Shown here: positions 12,208 to 23,089 of the stretch, piece by piece
Numbering within the stretch: the first letter of the stretch is position 1
Layout of the letters: each line of letters begins with the position of its first letter
Assembly (NCBI GenBank): GCA_030549205.1
Contig: JAUKTV010000005.1
Span: 1-64,000 of the forward strand
Length of the DNA: 64,000 nucleotides
Direction: 5' to 3'
Source: Apiosordaria backusii
Lineage: Eukaryota; Ascomycota; Sordariomycetes; Sordariales; Lasiosphaeriaceae
Translations under genes and position numbers: made by a program
Notes under the pieces: generated by a model
Seen by the model: only the letters and a program-made list of their open reading frames with translations
What the model was told of the DNA's origin: nothing
Database searches by the model: none

Positions 12208-12302
12208 GCTAATTGACTGGTATGGCTAATAGACCGGTAAGCACCACTATGTGGGTGCCCTGCTTGCGTGGTCCAATATAGTAGGGCTCCTTGGGGCACG
12301 GG
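12208..12302 (-). repeat. right terminal inverted repeat of the Fot1-like element
   Basis: Inverted partner of the repeat at 10356. It ends GGGGCACGGG directly before a TA at 12303-12304. Confidence 0.85.
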
Positions 12303-13542
12303 TAACGTAATCCCAGCTTTCCACAAGAAGAAAGTCAAGTCTCGAACTTTTACCCAGCTTACGCAGTCAATAAATGTCCGTCAACCCGTACCTGTAACTC
12401 CCTGGTGACAGCCAAGATCTCTTCTTACACACTCACCCACAATTCCAGCACTCCCGGACTCCTCAAGTGTGGCGGAGCAAAACTGGAGACCTCAACGACT
12501 TATTCGTGTTCTCTCTCGAAATACCTCAACGCCCGCACTTCCCGGGAGCATGTTCTTGTACCTTTGCTCTTTTGCAACGTGACATTTTAGTCCATATTCG
12601 TGCACTCTCTTCGCGACTTGGTCATATTCGTATGTACATTATTATCTAATCATTCCACCAACTGGCCTGTAAGCCTCTCTCTCTCTCTGAAAAGGATCAG
12701 ATTGCAATCTGGACTTGGGCAGCTTCCTATCGACAAAAGAAGATCGAATCAAAGTGACAAAAAAGCCAAAAGGGAACAGCGAAAAGAATGACCCAGTCCC
12801 CCTCCTCCTTCCACCACTGAAATTCCATCTTACTGTTGCCAAGACAGAAAACCCCCTTCCTCCAAATCATCATCTAGAACCGTGAGCTAGCTACGTGACT
12901 GACAAGCAGATGGCTTCTATGGCATCATCTGACCTGTCCAATCCCTGAAACTAGCAACCCCTCTGTCGGAATAACCGCCAGTTGATATGAATGAAAACAA
13001 GCAACTCTCGCCCTCGTCTCTAATAACCGAACCCCAACCAACGCTACCTTATGACAAGCCTGGTGAGAAAGCCAGCTCCCGCATTTCATAAACTTAGGCC
13101 CCTCATCCCATCCAAATACAGAACTTTTCCATCCATGGTAGTGTTACAGATAAATGCTGGGTATAATTATGTGATGCTGTGGCCTGCATGCGGTAAGGTG
13201 GGTTCAGCGCAAGGCCCAAGTATGCTCGATTAATGATATCGCGCTGCTGCGCAAAAAGTGTGTGGCCTTGTTGGCCTACGCAGATGCAGAAAAATCGCAA
13301 AAAGATAAGAAGTGTGCGGCAAAGCCTCGCAATCGTGGTTGTCGTCCTGAATATGTCGCCTGAAACTTACCTGCTCATGTCACCATAGACGTCGTCGATA
13401 GTTGCCGATAGGATTACCTTCGAAGACAAGCACGGGGCGGGGTTAGAACATTTTCCTTCGTCGGGGGAAGAATCATTTCGCGGTTGAACTACAACCGCGT
13501 CCCAAGAAACATGGGCGAGAAAACCTGTGTTGAGCCCGCCGA
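12303..13542. other. intergenic between transposon and the acidic-protein gene
   Basis: About 1.2 kb. The part nearest 13542 is expected to be the 3' UTR of the minus-strand gene that ends there. Short frames of 60-66 codons have no recognisable features. A C9 tract lies close by, inside the small intron of the neighbouring gene at about 13601-13612. Confidence 0.55.
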
Positions 13543-16323
13543 TTATGTCCGACGACGCTTGTGGTCTGTGTTTACGTTAGCATATGGACATACTTTCGAG
13601 GAGGGGGGGGGGTGATAAGACATACCGGACTCCTCAGCGAGACTCTCTGCATCGTCAGTTCTGTATCGTTTTCCAGTAGGGCTCGACGGAGTGAGGTCAT
13701 GATCAGGCTGAGCTTCAAACGTGATATCCCCTTTTACGCCATCATGCTCCTCTTCGTACTCATCCCCATCATTGCCCCAATCGATCTCATCCCCATCTTC
13801 CACCGGGGGCACTACTGAGTGCGGTGCGCTATTATCTGGCGTAAATGGGTCATCTGCCGCATCGAGCTCTTCGTAGTCAATCTCATCGCCGTTAATGGTC
13901 GTGCTCGTGTGGTCAGAAGCTGTGTCTCCCGTTGCTGCAGCGGACGGTTCATGTTGCGAGTCCGTACTCGTAGCAGGGATCATTTCCTGAGAGACTTGCG
14001 AGGTCTCAACCTGCCATTCCGTCTCGAGGATACCCTCGTTGCTTTCAGCTGGGATGTTGGTGTTCGCTTCGGGCCCGGCTGTTGCCGAGATATCCTCGCC
14101 TTGACTATCTTCAGCTTCTTGCTCATCAATTGTTGAAAGACCGCCATCCTGGTCAAAAGCAAGGAGCAAATCGTCATCTTGAAAGCGAGGTATGTTAGCG
14201 TCGCTGTAGTGAGAGAAACTGATGCTTATCTGTGAACTGGCGCGAGAATGTGACGTAAAGAAATTAATGTTCGACTGTGATGGCGCATCCAACATATCTA
14301 AGTCCTCTGCATCCAGGCCTGAGGCCGGTCCCGGATGTGTGGCAGCATTTGCTTCATCCAGATTGTCCTCGTCATCGGAGTAGTCAATAGAATACTCCTC
14401 GTCGGCAATAGCGCTTGATAAGCCTGACTCAGACATCGTTACGGCTCCATGTTGAATTTCATTTGTACTCTCCAGCTCAAGAGGTTCATCGTCATCGTAA
14501 TCAATGACAGATTCGACTTCAACAGTGGCGGGCCGCGGGATTCTAGTCGGGCTCATATTGGAGAAAAGCAGACGATTGGTGGGGTGAATGAAAGAAGGGG
14601 GGTTACCATTTGAACCTGTTGTCTGTTCAGGCGCACCATTACTGGTGATATGAGTCTCCTCAGTTACCTCCAACTCAGTAATGACATCGAATTCCTCATC
14701 AACATCCTTCATTTCATGCTCATCGGTATGGTCGTCGACAGTCTCGAAAGAAACCTGCTCGTGGGGGAAATCAGAGGGTGGCTGGTAGTCCTCAGCGTCC
14801 ATAGTCTCGACGTTCTCCTGGTGCACAGGCTGATTATCATGATCCGACTGCCGTTCAGCAACAGCCTCTGGGATAGGCGAGGGTGCGCTAGCAACGGCGG
14901 CATCTTCGTTTTGGGCGGCATCACCGTTCTCAACATCTGTCTCTAACTTGTATTCGTCTCCAGTTTGGGCAACAGGCGACACACCCGAGCCATGGCTCTC
15001 ATCATTGCTGGCAACCTCATCATTAACCGAGTGTTCGTTATCATAGCCAGCATGGGCCATTTCATCTTGCTCGCCACCTTCGGAATCGCCAGTGGGCCAT
15101 TCATCCGGGTGCTCAGATTGGTCATGTTCAGAATGGCGTGGCGATTCCCCTCCATACTTGGCCTCATCAAGAAGCTGTAGGAAGCGCTCTTCGCAGTCGT
15201 GCTGTACAATCAACTGCAGAACAGGAACCGAGGAGATAGAGGAGTCTTTCGCGGCCAATGCAGCATGGCAATCCAAAAGTTCACGAAGTGTCCGGTTGAG
15301 AAACTTTTCACTAGATCTTTCGTCAAACTCAAGATCTAAAGAATCAAAACTGATCAACAAGGTATCCGTTGGAGCGATCTCGTTCGTGATAACTTGGCGA
15401 AGAGATGAGAGGAACTGTGCAAGCGGCTCATCCAGCTTCTTGATATCAGAAAGGAAAAAAGACTCTGGGTCGTCATCAGAAGTCCCAAATAATGAGTAGT
15501 TTACGTCGTTGTAGAAAACCTCAACGCCGGGGACCCCGTGGAGGGAGTTGGAAAGATCTTCGATCGCCCTGTCAAGTTCACTGAGGCCTGTTCTGGGGTC
15601 CTCGTCTTGGTCCATAAGATAATCCTCGTTATCAACTGCCTCCTCGGACTGAGAATCATTGCCCATATCGCTGTCGTTGTCCTGTTCAAGCACATTCTCC
15701 TTCTCAGCATCATCAAGCTGCCCGTGGGTCTCTTCCTCAGCATGAGGGTTCTCCAATTCAAGGCTTTCTTGTGAGACGACCTGGTCTGCCTGCCCATGAG
15801 TCTGGGTCTGGTCGCTAGACTCCTCATGTTGAGGCTCCGATTGGTCTTCAGCTTCGTACTCTGGCTGGTCCTCCTCATGCTGAGTGTCCGGTTGGTTTTC
15901 AGCTTGATACTCTGGTTGGTCAAGAGCCGTGACGATCACTTCCTTGGGGGTTTCATCAACGTTCACCGCCTCCGTGGTCAAGCCGTAATCCTCTTCGTAG
16001 CCAATCTCTTCTTGGTATTCAACGCCGGCCTCCACACTCTCATCGCCCACTTGTTCTTCCGTAGGGGCATCAGTCTCAGTTGACTTTAGTGCGGCATTCT
16101 CCAACTGAACTTCTTCTTCGTCATCATCTTCATAGCCAATTTCGTCAACTTGGTCGGCTGCACTCTTTGTGGATTCTGCAGGGGCGTCTTGTCTGCTCTC
16201 GTCTGTTTGATCATAGACTCCATCAAGTTGAAAATCGAATCCATCGGCATCCAAATCTAGCTCAGCTTCATGTCCTAGCTGGCCCAAGGGGCCAGGATCC
16301 ACGGCCAGCTCAATCTGGTCCAT
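13543..16323 (-). CDS. large acidic low-complexity protein with a conserved-looking central segment, function unknown
   Basis: I do not recognise this protein. Its long exon is 16323-13626; a 60-nt intron (13625-13566, GTATGT, TGCTAAC, CAG) splits the end, and the last exon 13565-13543 encodes HKRRRT-stop, giving 906 residues. The N-terminal ~250 residues are rich in Glu, Asp and Gln with imperfect repeats such as QPEYQAENQ/QPEYEAEDQ. A less biased segment follows (about 265-395: GVPGVEVFYNDVNYSLFGTS, LRQVITNEIAPTDTLLISFD, LQLIVQHDCEERFLQLLDEA) and is the best candidate for a folded domain. The rest is acidic and ends in basic patches (GKRYR, HKRRR) that could be nuclear signals. Six copies of a short x-I-[DG]-[YW]-acidic motif recur. 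The gene is divergent from delta-COP. Confidence 0.85.
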   Translation of the reverse strand: MDQIELAVDPGPLGQLGHEAELDLDADGFDFQLDGVYDQTDESRQDAPAESTKSAADQVDEIGYEDDDEEEVQLENAALKSTETDAPTEEQVGDESVEAGVEYQEEIGYEEDYGLTTEAVNVDETPKEVIVTALDQPEYQAENQPDTQHEEDQPEYEAEDQSEPQHEESSDQTQTHGQADQVVSQESLELENPHAEEETHGQLDDAEKENVLEQDNDSDMGNDSQSEEAVDNEDYLMDQDEDPRTGLSELDRAIEDLSNSLHGVPGVEVFYNDVNYSLFGTSDDDPESFFLSDIKKLDEPLAQFLSSLRQVITNEIAPTDTLLISFDSLDLEFDERSSEKFLNRTLRELLDCHAALAAKDSSISSVPVLQLIVQHDCEERFLQLLDEAKYGGESPRHSEHDQSEHPDEWPTGDSEGGEQDEMAHAGYDNEHSVNDEVASNDESHGSGVSPVAQTGDEYKLETDVENGDAAQNEDAAVASAPSPIPEAVAERQSDHDNQPVHQENVETMDAEDYQPPSDFPHEQVSFETVDDHTDEHEMKDVDEEFDVITELEVTEETHITSNGAPEQTTGSNGNPPSFIHPTNRLLFSNMSPTRIPRPATVEVESVIDYDDDEPLELESTNEIQHGAVTMSESGLSSAIADEEYSIDYSDDEDNLDEANAATHPGPASGLDAEDLDMLDAPSQSNINFFTSHSRASSQISISFSHYSDANIPRFQDDDLLLAFDQDGGLSTIDEQEAEDSQGEDISATAGPEANTNIPAESNEGILETEWQVETSQVSQEMIPATSTDSQHEPSAAATGDTASDHTSTTINGDEIDYEELDAADDPFTPDNSAPHSVVPPVEDGDEIDWGNDGDEYEEEHDGVKGDITFEAQPDHDLTPSSPTGKRYRTDDAESLAEESGMSYHPPPSSKVCPYANVNTDHKRRRT

Positions 16324-17321
16324 GATGAAGCCGGTGTCGAGATGGATGAAATATCAGTTCGAAACAAGGCGACGCGCGGGCTAGGTTTACTATTGGGTTA
16401 CGAACGGCCGTCGCTCGATGCTGTCGAGTTGCGGGGGTTATCGATGGAACCACTAGCTGGGCGTAGGGTAGATATCGAGTCAACACAAGGTACGGTCGGA
16501 ATGGCAGGCGAGATGCTGCAGCGCTTGACGTTGCTCAAACAACAGAGGTTAAAATAAGGTAAGGTGGGTGACACGCCCGTGGTCAAGTCGATACAACCAG
16601 ATAGCTGGAGTGAGGAAGTCGGGTATTGGGAATTCGGGTTACGGTTGATCGTCGGCTACTGATTTCAGGTCGGAGTTTGGGTGAATCCAGCACATGGGCG
16701 AGAGCTCGAAGCAGGAATCGTGCAGGTTCTTCTCGGGGGCACCTAAACAGTGGGTAGAATGGCGATTTCCAAAGCTTTAGAAGCGAAGATTGAGTGGTGT
16801 TCAGGAGAAATTTGCTATTAAAGTAAAGCGCGAGGCTCTCTCGAATTGATGAAAAGGAGGTTGGTGCTTCTTGAAACTTTGTTGACGGTGGAGCAGCTGA
16901 GGACGAACGAAAGCGTGTTTGTCAGAAAGTGAAAGAGCGCTGGAGATGCGGCGATTCATTTGAATCATCAAGTGGAGGGCGGCCCGCATTCAGTTTAGCG
17001 GCCGCAGCGGCCTGGCACGCCTGGGAGCCTGGGCTTGGTCCGTGCCCATTCCCACACTCACTGACAGGGGCAGAGCTTCATTTCACGGTGGTTTCACGGT
17101 GGTGACACGGTCAGAGTGGATGCCAGCTGGCAGCCCCTCGTCAGGCACCTTCAGCTGTCACTGCAGGTGCGGGAAAGACCACCTGTCGACCACAGTGTAT
17201 CATTTCGAATTACGGCCGACTTTCAAGGAGGTGAAGCTACACTTGCGGCTAACGGTTCGACCGACACCAACCCAACCTCTCCTTACCACCCCCCAGCGAG
17301 AATCCAGCTGTTGAAATCAAG
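16324..17321. promoter_or_regulatory. divergent promoter region of the acidic-protein and delta-COP genes
   Basis: 998 bp between two divergent starts, so it must carry both promoters. It includes a GCGGCCGC site near 16999. I see no gene or repeat worth naming. Confidence 0.5.
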
Positions 17322-19083
17322 ATGGTAGCCATCCCAAGATGCTGCAACATCCAGCGCAGCAGACAGCTAACAATTGCGCCCTAGGTTGTCCTTGCTGCGT
17401 CCATCTGCACTCGAGGCGGCAAGGCCGTTCTGGCCCGGGCCTTTCACGACATCAAGCGGACTCGTGTCGAAGCTCTCCTCGCATCTTTCCCCAAGGCCGC
17501 CAACTCGGGCACCCAACACACCACCGTCGAGCAGGACAATGTTCGCTTCGTATACCAGCCATTGGATGAGCTGTACATGGTGCTCATCACCAACAAACAG
17601 TCCAACATCTTACAGGACATCGACTCCCTCCACCTCTTCGCCCAAGTCGTCACCAGCACTTGCAAGAGCCTCGACGAGCGCGAAATCCTCCGAAATGCCT
17701 TTGAGCTTATCAGCGCCTTTGACGAGATCGTCACCCTTGGTTACCGTGAGAACCTGACCGTCAGCCAAATCAGGACCTTCCTGGAGATGGAGTCTCACGA
17801 GGAGCGCATTCAAGAGATTATTGCTCGGGTAGGTGGAATATTGCTTTGCTGGGTTGTTTTGGGTTCTGACATCGGTATAGAACAAGGAGCTCGAGGCGAC
17901 CGAGGAGCGGAAGAGGAAGGCGAAGCAGCTTGAGATGCAACGCAAGGAGTCTGGGAGAGCTGGCCGTGCCGGTGGCATGTCACGACCGGCCGTCTACCCA
18001 ACATACACACCCCCTGTCCGGCCAGCTGTTACTGAGACATATGATACCTATGAGGCGGAGAAGAACAAGTCCAAGTACGTTACTTTAGTAGTTGGGAAAT
18101 CTGGCCGACAGGAGCTAACAGAACCAGGTTCGGGGCGCCCAAGGGCAAGGGCATGCAATTGGGCAAGAAGTCCAAGACCACGGATATGTTTGAGCGTGTG
18201 AAGACCGAGCTGGGGCCAGTAGACGATACACCTCTTGTACCAGTTGCTACTCCTTCGGCCCCAGAACCAGCCTCTGCTCCCCGCGCATCTTCCTCACTAG
18301 ATCGGGATGCGATCCACGTTACCGTCAACGAAGCCATTACGGCCAAACTTTCCAGAGACGGTGCCCTCAACTCGTTCTCCATCAGCGGTGACCTGACGTT
18401 GCGCGTGTCAGACCCATCGCTCACCAAGCTCAAGCTCAACCTCAATGCCACTCCGTCACACGGCGCGCAGTTCCGCACACATCCAAATGTCGACAAGAAT
18501 CTCTTCAACAGTTCGAAAGCGATCCAAATGGCCAATACAGCGAGGGGATTCCCCGTCAACAATGCCGTTGGCGTGCTGCGCTGGAGGGTTGCGCCCAAGG
18601 CTGACGATACAAGCATCCTCCCGATTGCTTTCACTGTCTGGGTCAACAAGGGTTCTGACGGCAACTGCTCGTTAACAGTCGAGTATGAGCTGTCTGGTGG
18701 GGGTGAGCTCAAGGATGTCAGCATTATCATCCCTTACCAGAGCGCTGAGCCGTCGGTGGCCAGCTTTGATGCCACTTATGAGGTGTCTGGCGACAGCCTT
18801 GAGTGGTCTATTGGCACGGTTAACGAGGAAAATCCCAGTGGCGCTTTCGAGTTCGAGGCACAGACGGATGATGAGAACGAATTCTTCCCCATGCAAGTCC
18901 GCTTCTCCAAGACCTCGCCTTTTGTGGATGTTGATGTAAGTTCTTTACCCACCCCTGGTTTAACAGCCTGAACAGAACACTAACACTGCACAGGTCACCT
19001 CGGTGGAGCTTCTGGAAATGAACGAGGAGGTAACCTTCTCCAAGGAGGTCAAATCGGTGGCGGATTCGTACGTGATTGAATAA
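17322..19083 (+). CDS. RET2: coatomer subunit delta (delta-COP)
   Basis: Delta-COP is part of the COPI coat that carries Golgi-to-ER traffic. The first coding exon is only the ATG (17322-17324), followed by a 60-nt intron with AGCTAAC. Further exons are 17385-17828, 17881-18074, 18128-18935 and 18994-19083, all in phase, giving 512 residues. The N terminus VVLAASICTRGGKAVLARAF is the longin-like domain of the family (about 1-140), with FVYQPLDELYMVLITNKQSN. A charged linker (NKELEATEERKRKAKQLEMQ) and a Pro-rich stretch lead to the C-terminal mu-homology domain from about residue 260 (RDAIHVTVNEAITAKLSRDG, FRTHPNVDKNLF, LRWRVAPKADDTSILPI, VDVTSVELLEMNEEVTFSKE). Identification is firm. Confidence 0.97.
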
Positions 19084-19685
19084 ATGGCGGTGATGTAGTA
19101 GCTAGGGATGGAACTGTTGTGTTTGGCGCACTGAGCAAGCATGGTTCTTTTTGGTGTCTGGTTAGAGAAGGCTTCGGGGAGGCTGACGGCTCCCCTAATA
19201 AAATTTGATTTGGCGTGTTTCTCCGGTATATGATCAAGATACAAAAACTACATCTGTACTGGTATATTTCCTTAGTGCTGCTGTGGTGTTGAACCAGGCA
19301 ATTCAGGGGCTTGTATTTCAACTTTTTGGAAGGCAGCACAGTGCGAGCGCCGGGGCCAACTAGGTAACTCATGAATTCCTTCCACCACTCAATGAAGGCC
19401 ATTTCAACGAGCAAGCGCAACACTCAGGTTGACCCACTCGAAGGATAACAACAGCAAGACTTGTCACAGCCAAAAGAAATATGACATCAAATTCATGATC
19501 ATTTCAAATTGCGACCCTTTCATTTCAAAGACCGAAACTCGTGTGTGAAGTAACTTACGCCAAATAATTAGACGGGCACCCACCCACCGCATTCTCAGGC
19601 TCAGACTCACTTTCTCAGTTTGTCACTTACAACCGCAACCCCGCCAAAAAGTTGTAGACAACTTGGAAGCCCATAGGCAATCAAT
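19084..19685. other. intergenic between delta-COP and APC4
   Basis: 602 bp holding the 3' UTR of delta-COP and the promoter of APC4. No gene, repeat or RNA seen. Confidence 0.5.
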
Positions 19686-22366
19686 ATGCCACCACCACTA
19701 CGGCAAGAACTCAACCTCCTCTCCCAGTCCCGTCTCGCCGCCGCGCCCATCTCTTCGTCGAACTCAGCGATATCGATCAACCCGGCCATCGACCTCCTCG
19801 CCACCGTCTCGGACGGCGACAACAACGCCCCGAGCAATACTGTTCATGTCTGGCGTGCCAACGACCAGATTGTTTTCAAGCACGCCGAACGCAGTGGAGT
19901 TAAAGTGGAAGGGATAAAATGGAAGGAGGACGGGCAGTTCCTGGCGGTGGGGTGGGGGGATGGGGTGGTGAGGTTGATGGGGTTGGAGAGCAGCAAGACG
20001 GTGCATTGTATTAATGTTGGAGAGCAGGGGGGCGGTCAGGAGGGGGTGAAGGTGGGCGGGGGAGGGGAGAAAAAGATTGGGTTTTTGGCTTGGGGGAAGA
20101 ATGTTACTGGGAATAGGAGGAGGAGACGGCGGGAGGGGGTGGAGGTGGAGATGGAGATGGAGATGGAGATTGGAGGGGGAGGATGGTGAGGGATGTGCTG
20201 GATTTGCCGCATGAGTTGACTTTTTTGGAGGTTGAGACTGCGTTGCCTAAGTTGAGTCCTCTGCCGGTGAGTGGGGGGTCGGGGTATGTACCATGATGAT
20301 AATGAGAAGGTGGGGGGGAGGAAAACAAAGCTGACGTGGGTGATAGGGATGATATGTTTTTATTCTCGTCGACGGCGTCACTCGATTTTGTCTTTAGGCC
20401 TTGCAAGGCGGAGGAGGCGGATGATGTGCATGTTATGGTGGTGGGTATGGAGGATGGGGGGATACATTTGAGTATTTATGACTCGTTTGTTATTGGCATG
20501 TTTAGGCATTCGCCGGTGGAAGGGGAGGTTTTTCAGTTGTGTGGGCATAGTTCTCACCCGGAGACGTCGACGCATATACTGCTGCTGAAACCGAAGGGGG
20601 GGGATGGGACAAGGCTGCATTTGGTGCCGATGGATTTGACGTTTGTGCATTATTCGCCGGTTAATCTTTCGCTGCTGGCGAGCAAGATGACGATGCTGCA
20701 GAATTTGCTGAGGTATGTCAAGCAGACGCAGACTCATATGACGAGTGAGTGGAAGTCGACGAGGGAGCTGCCGCAGAGGTTCTTGAATGGGGTGGAGGAT
20801 GAGCTGAAGAAAATGGAGGGTGGGGGGTTGAATATTGTGCAGGCGTTGTATCATACGGTTGCTACTGGGCATGTTTTTGCGCCGGTGAAGGAGTGGCTTG
20901 TCGATGTTGTTGCTGAGAGGGTGAGTATCTTGGTCACGTTGACATGGGCGACAGCTCACGAAATTCATAGGGTCACAAACGCTGGGAGAAGGCCGTAGTC
21001 TCCGGATTGCTTAACCTCCGCGGCCTTGTTCACGAAAACCTGATACCTGCGCTCGAACGATGCGGTATTATCCTCAGCCGGATGCTGGGTATTGCCCGCT
21101 TCCACGACTCGGAGGAAGGTATTGGTTTCAACGCATCTCAGATCACCAGGCTGCTGGATATTGTTTCCTGCCTGACTGTCATCGCCCACAAGATCCTCCT
21201 GAACGTGATGGACGAGTTGGAATATTTTACCGTCTTCTCAACGTGGTTGAGACTGCAGATTGACCAGCAGGCTTCCTCATCTTCTGCCAGCGAAGAGCTC
21301 ACCGAAAAGGAAGCCACAATGGATCATGCCAAAGTGCTGACCTACATTCAGCGGTACCTGACCAGCAGCCCACTCGCCATGTATTTCGACCAAATCACCA
21401 AGGAAGACTACATCAAAGATCAAGAATATGCCGAGGACAACCCGTCCCTTCTTCAAATGCTCGAGAAGCAGCTGAAGAGACAAGAGTCGGGGCAGCCTTA
21501 TATGAGAGCGCTGCCTCATGTGGACTTTCTTGTTAATTACTTGACCAGCAGAGCCAACAAGGTGTTTCAAAATATTGCCGAGGCAGAGAAACGCGGGGTC
21601 TTGTTTGGGAAAGATGCCGTCTTGTCGATTGGGGAGAAGATTTGGAAACATGATGTTCGATTATGTGTGAAACCAGAAGATGTAAGTTTTCGTTCTTTTT
21701 GTGGCCAAGCGCGGAATTAAACTGACAACACATTACTAGGAGGCTACGGGGCAGACGGCATACACAGCATTGGTTTCGGAGACCGACAAAACTACAGGTG
21801 AGTGCCCATGGTTGTATCGTCTCGTTCGTATGCACCTCTGACAGTCGTCACCAGTAATTCTTTTCAAGACCATCATACGTGGCGCGAAAGGTATCAGCGA
21901 ACTGGGGTCAACGAAAGCATGTGGCGTCTCACTACCAGAGGGAAGGAGTATTGTTGATTTTGGTTTTCTGGATGAGAACTCATTGCTGCTGTTGTGCTGC
22001 ACTGCAGGTACGTTGAACCTCGTTGGAACGAAGAAGTGCACGAATCTGACCAAATATGCAGGGAACAATCCTGAGTACTCCCTATTAAAGATCAAATATC
22101 GGTCTCTGAGCTTGCTGTATAGACAGTATGAGCCCGGTCATCGCCCACAAACACGGGCGCTCGACAGAGACGACCAGACATTGTTTTCTACCGTTGGCTT
22201 CTCCCATCTGTCCCACTTCACGCCTGTGCAGATGGAGGTTCAAAAGACATGCAGATTGCATGGCGAGATACCAGGGCGGGTTTGTCTTGTTGGCAAGGAC
22301 AAGGCCATGTACAAGACCTATGCATTACCGAAGAGCTGGGAAGATGCGGACACGAACGACCAATGA
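19686..22366 (+). CDS. APC4: anaphase-promoting complex subunit 4 (APC4), with an apparent frame break
   Basis: APC4 is a scaffold subunit of the APC/C ubiquitin ligase that drives anaphase onset. Exons are 19686-20283, 20347-20920, 20971-21681, 21740-21797, 21855-22007 and 22062-22366. The start fits the family (ELNLLSQSRL...AISINPAIDLLATVSDG...VHVWRAN), with WD40-type strands including VEGIKWKEDGQFLAVGWGDG and KKIGFLAWGKNVTG. The middle has LPHELTFLEVETALPKLSPL, MVVGMEDGGIHLSIYDSFVI and the helical APC4 domain (VDVVAERGHKRWEKAVVSGL, GRKYLTS-like YIQRYLTSSPLAMYFDQI). Between about 20110 and 20166, in a GGAG/GGAGAT tract, the frame must step back by one base to connect the two conserved parts; no intron explains it. 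The last intron (22008-22061) is 54 nt and open in frame, so it might be retained. Confidence 0.9.
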
Positions 22367-23089
22367 AGGCGTGTACTTCACGAGTGTCTTGGTTCCTGAC
22401 TCTGCGCTTCAAGATGGAAATATTCTCTTCCGGCTTCCGAATCCGAATAATCGGCTCCGAATCCGCGGATGGAATTCAGGTCTTTTGCGCGTAAATGCAT
22501 CAGTGTATCTATACGCGGAAACTATAGCGATTAGATAGACGTGGGCCCTAATTAATATAACAACATCACAACCCTTTATGTTACCCCTGAGAATCATGAT
22601 GTTGTTGGCTCCAGATAACCTCGCCGCACTGTGCTCGTTGAAAGGGGTCCAATAATAGCACCCAGACACACTTAGTAACGGTCAGCGGGCAGCACCGAAT
22701 ACCGTTAGCGTCATGCAGCCCCCAGAAAGACCCGTCCCCGGGCGCCGCGTGCAACTGAAACAAACGTCATTGGGCTGCTTCCAGAAGAGAGGCTCCAGGT
22801 TGCACCCTCACCGATTAATTGATCGCTTCGAGCCCGGCCATCTTGCAAACGCAAACCGACTGTCCTTTCCAACCTCCTTGAAAATGACCGAGTGCTTCAA
22901 GTAGATCTACACGACGAAATAGAGCTGGTTACGGCCGTGATAATATCCAATCTCCAAAAACAATAGAATCACCTCCGAGTATCCCGAATAATACAACAGC
23001 TTCATCAAAGACAAAAGTAGACATCTACATACATACTCTGAGCTACAACGCCGTTCGAGGGCTCTCTCGCAGAGAGCAGAGGCTCCAAG
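22367..23089. other. intergenic between APC4 and the Lam-type gene
   Basis: 723 bp expected to hold the APC4 3' UTR and the promoter and leader of the next gene. Nothing else seen. Confidence 0.5.

Larger units (their letters stand above)
10356..12302 (-). mobile_element. RIP-degraded DNA transposon, Fot1/pogo (Tc1-mariner) type
   Basis: A 1947-bp element bounded by terminal inverted repeats of about 95 bp that begin CCCGTGCCCCAAGGAGCCC. The outer flanks are TA on both sides (10354-10355 and 12303-12304), the target duplication typical of Tc1/mariner and Fot1/pogo elements, and the length also fits that family. The interior is very AT-rich with stops in all frames, as after heavy RIP. On the minus strand an ATG at 12136 opens MEAN-I-stop-AALLHLEDFP, resembling the N terminus of pogo-type transposases; the TAA at 12121-12119 is a CAA after a CpA-to-TpA change. 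The left and right repeats differ by only three transitions before they diverge. It is a dead copy. Confidence 0.8.

Noticed and set aside
20378..20968. 196-codon minus-strand frame opposite APC4
   Set aside because: His/Arg/Gln-rich mirror of G-rich codons; the sense strand matches APC4.
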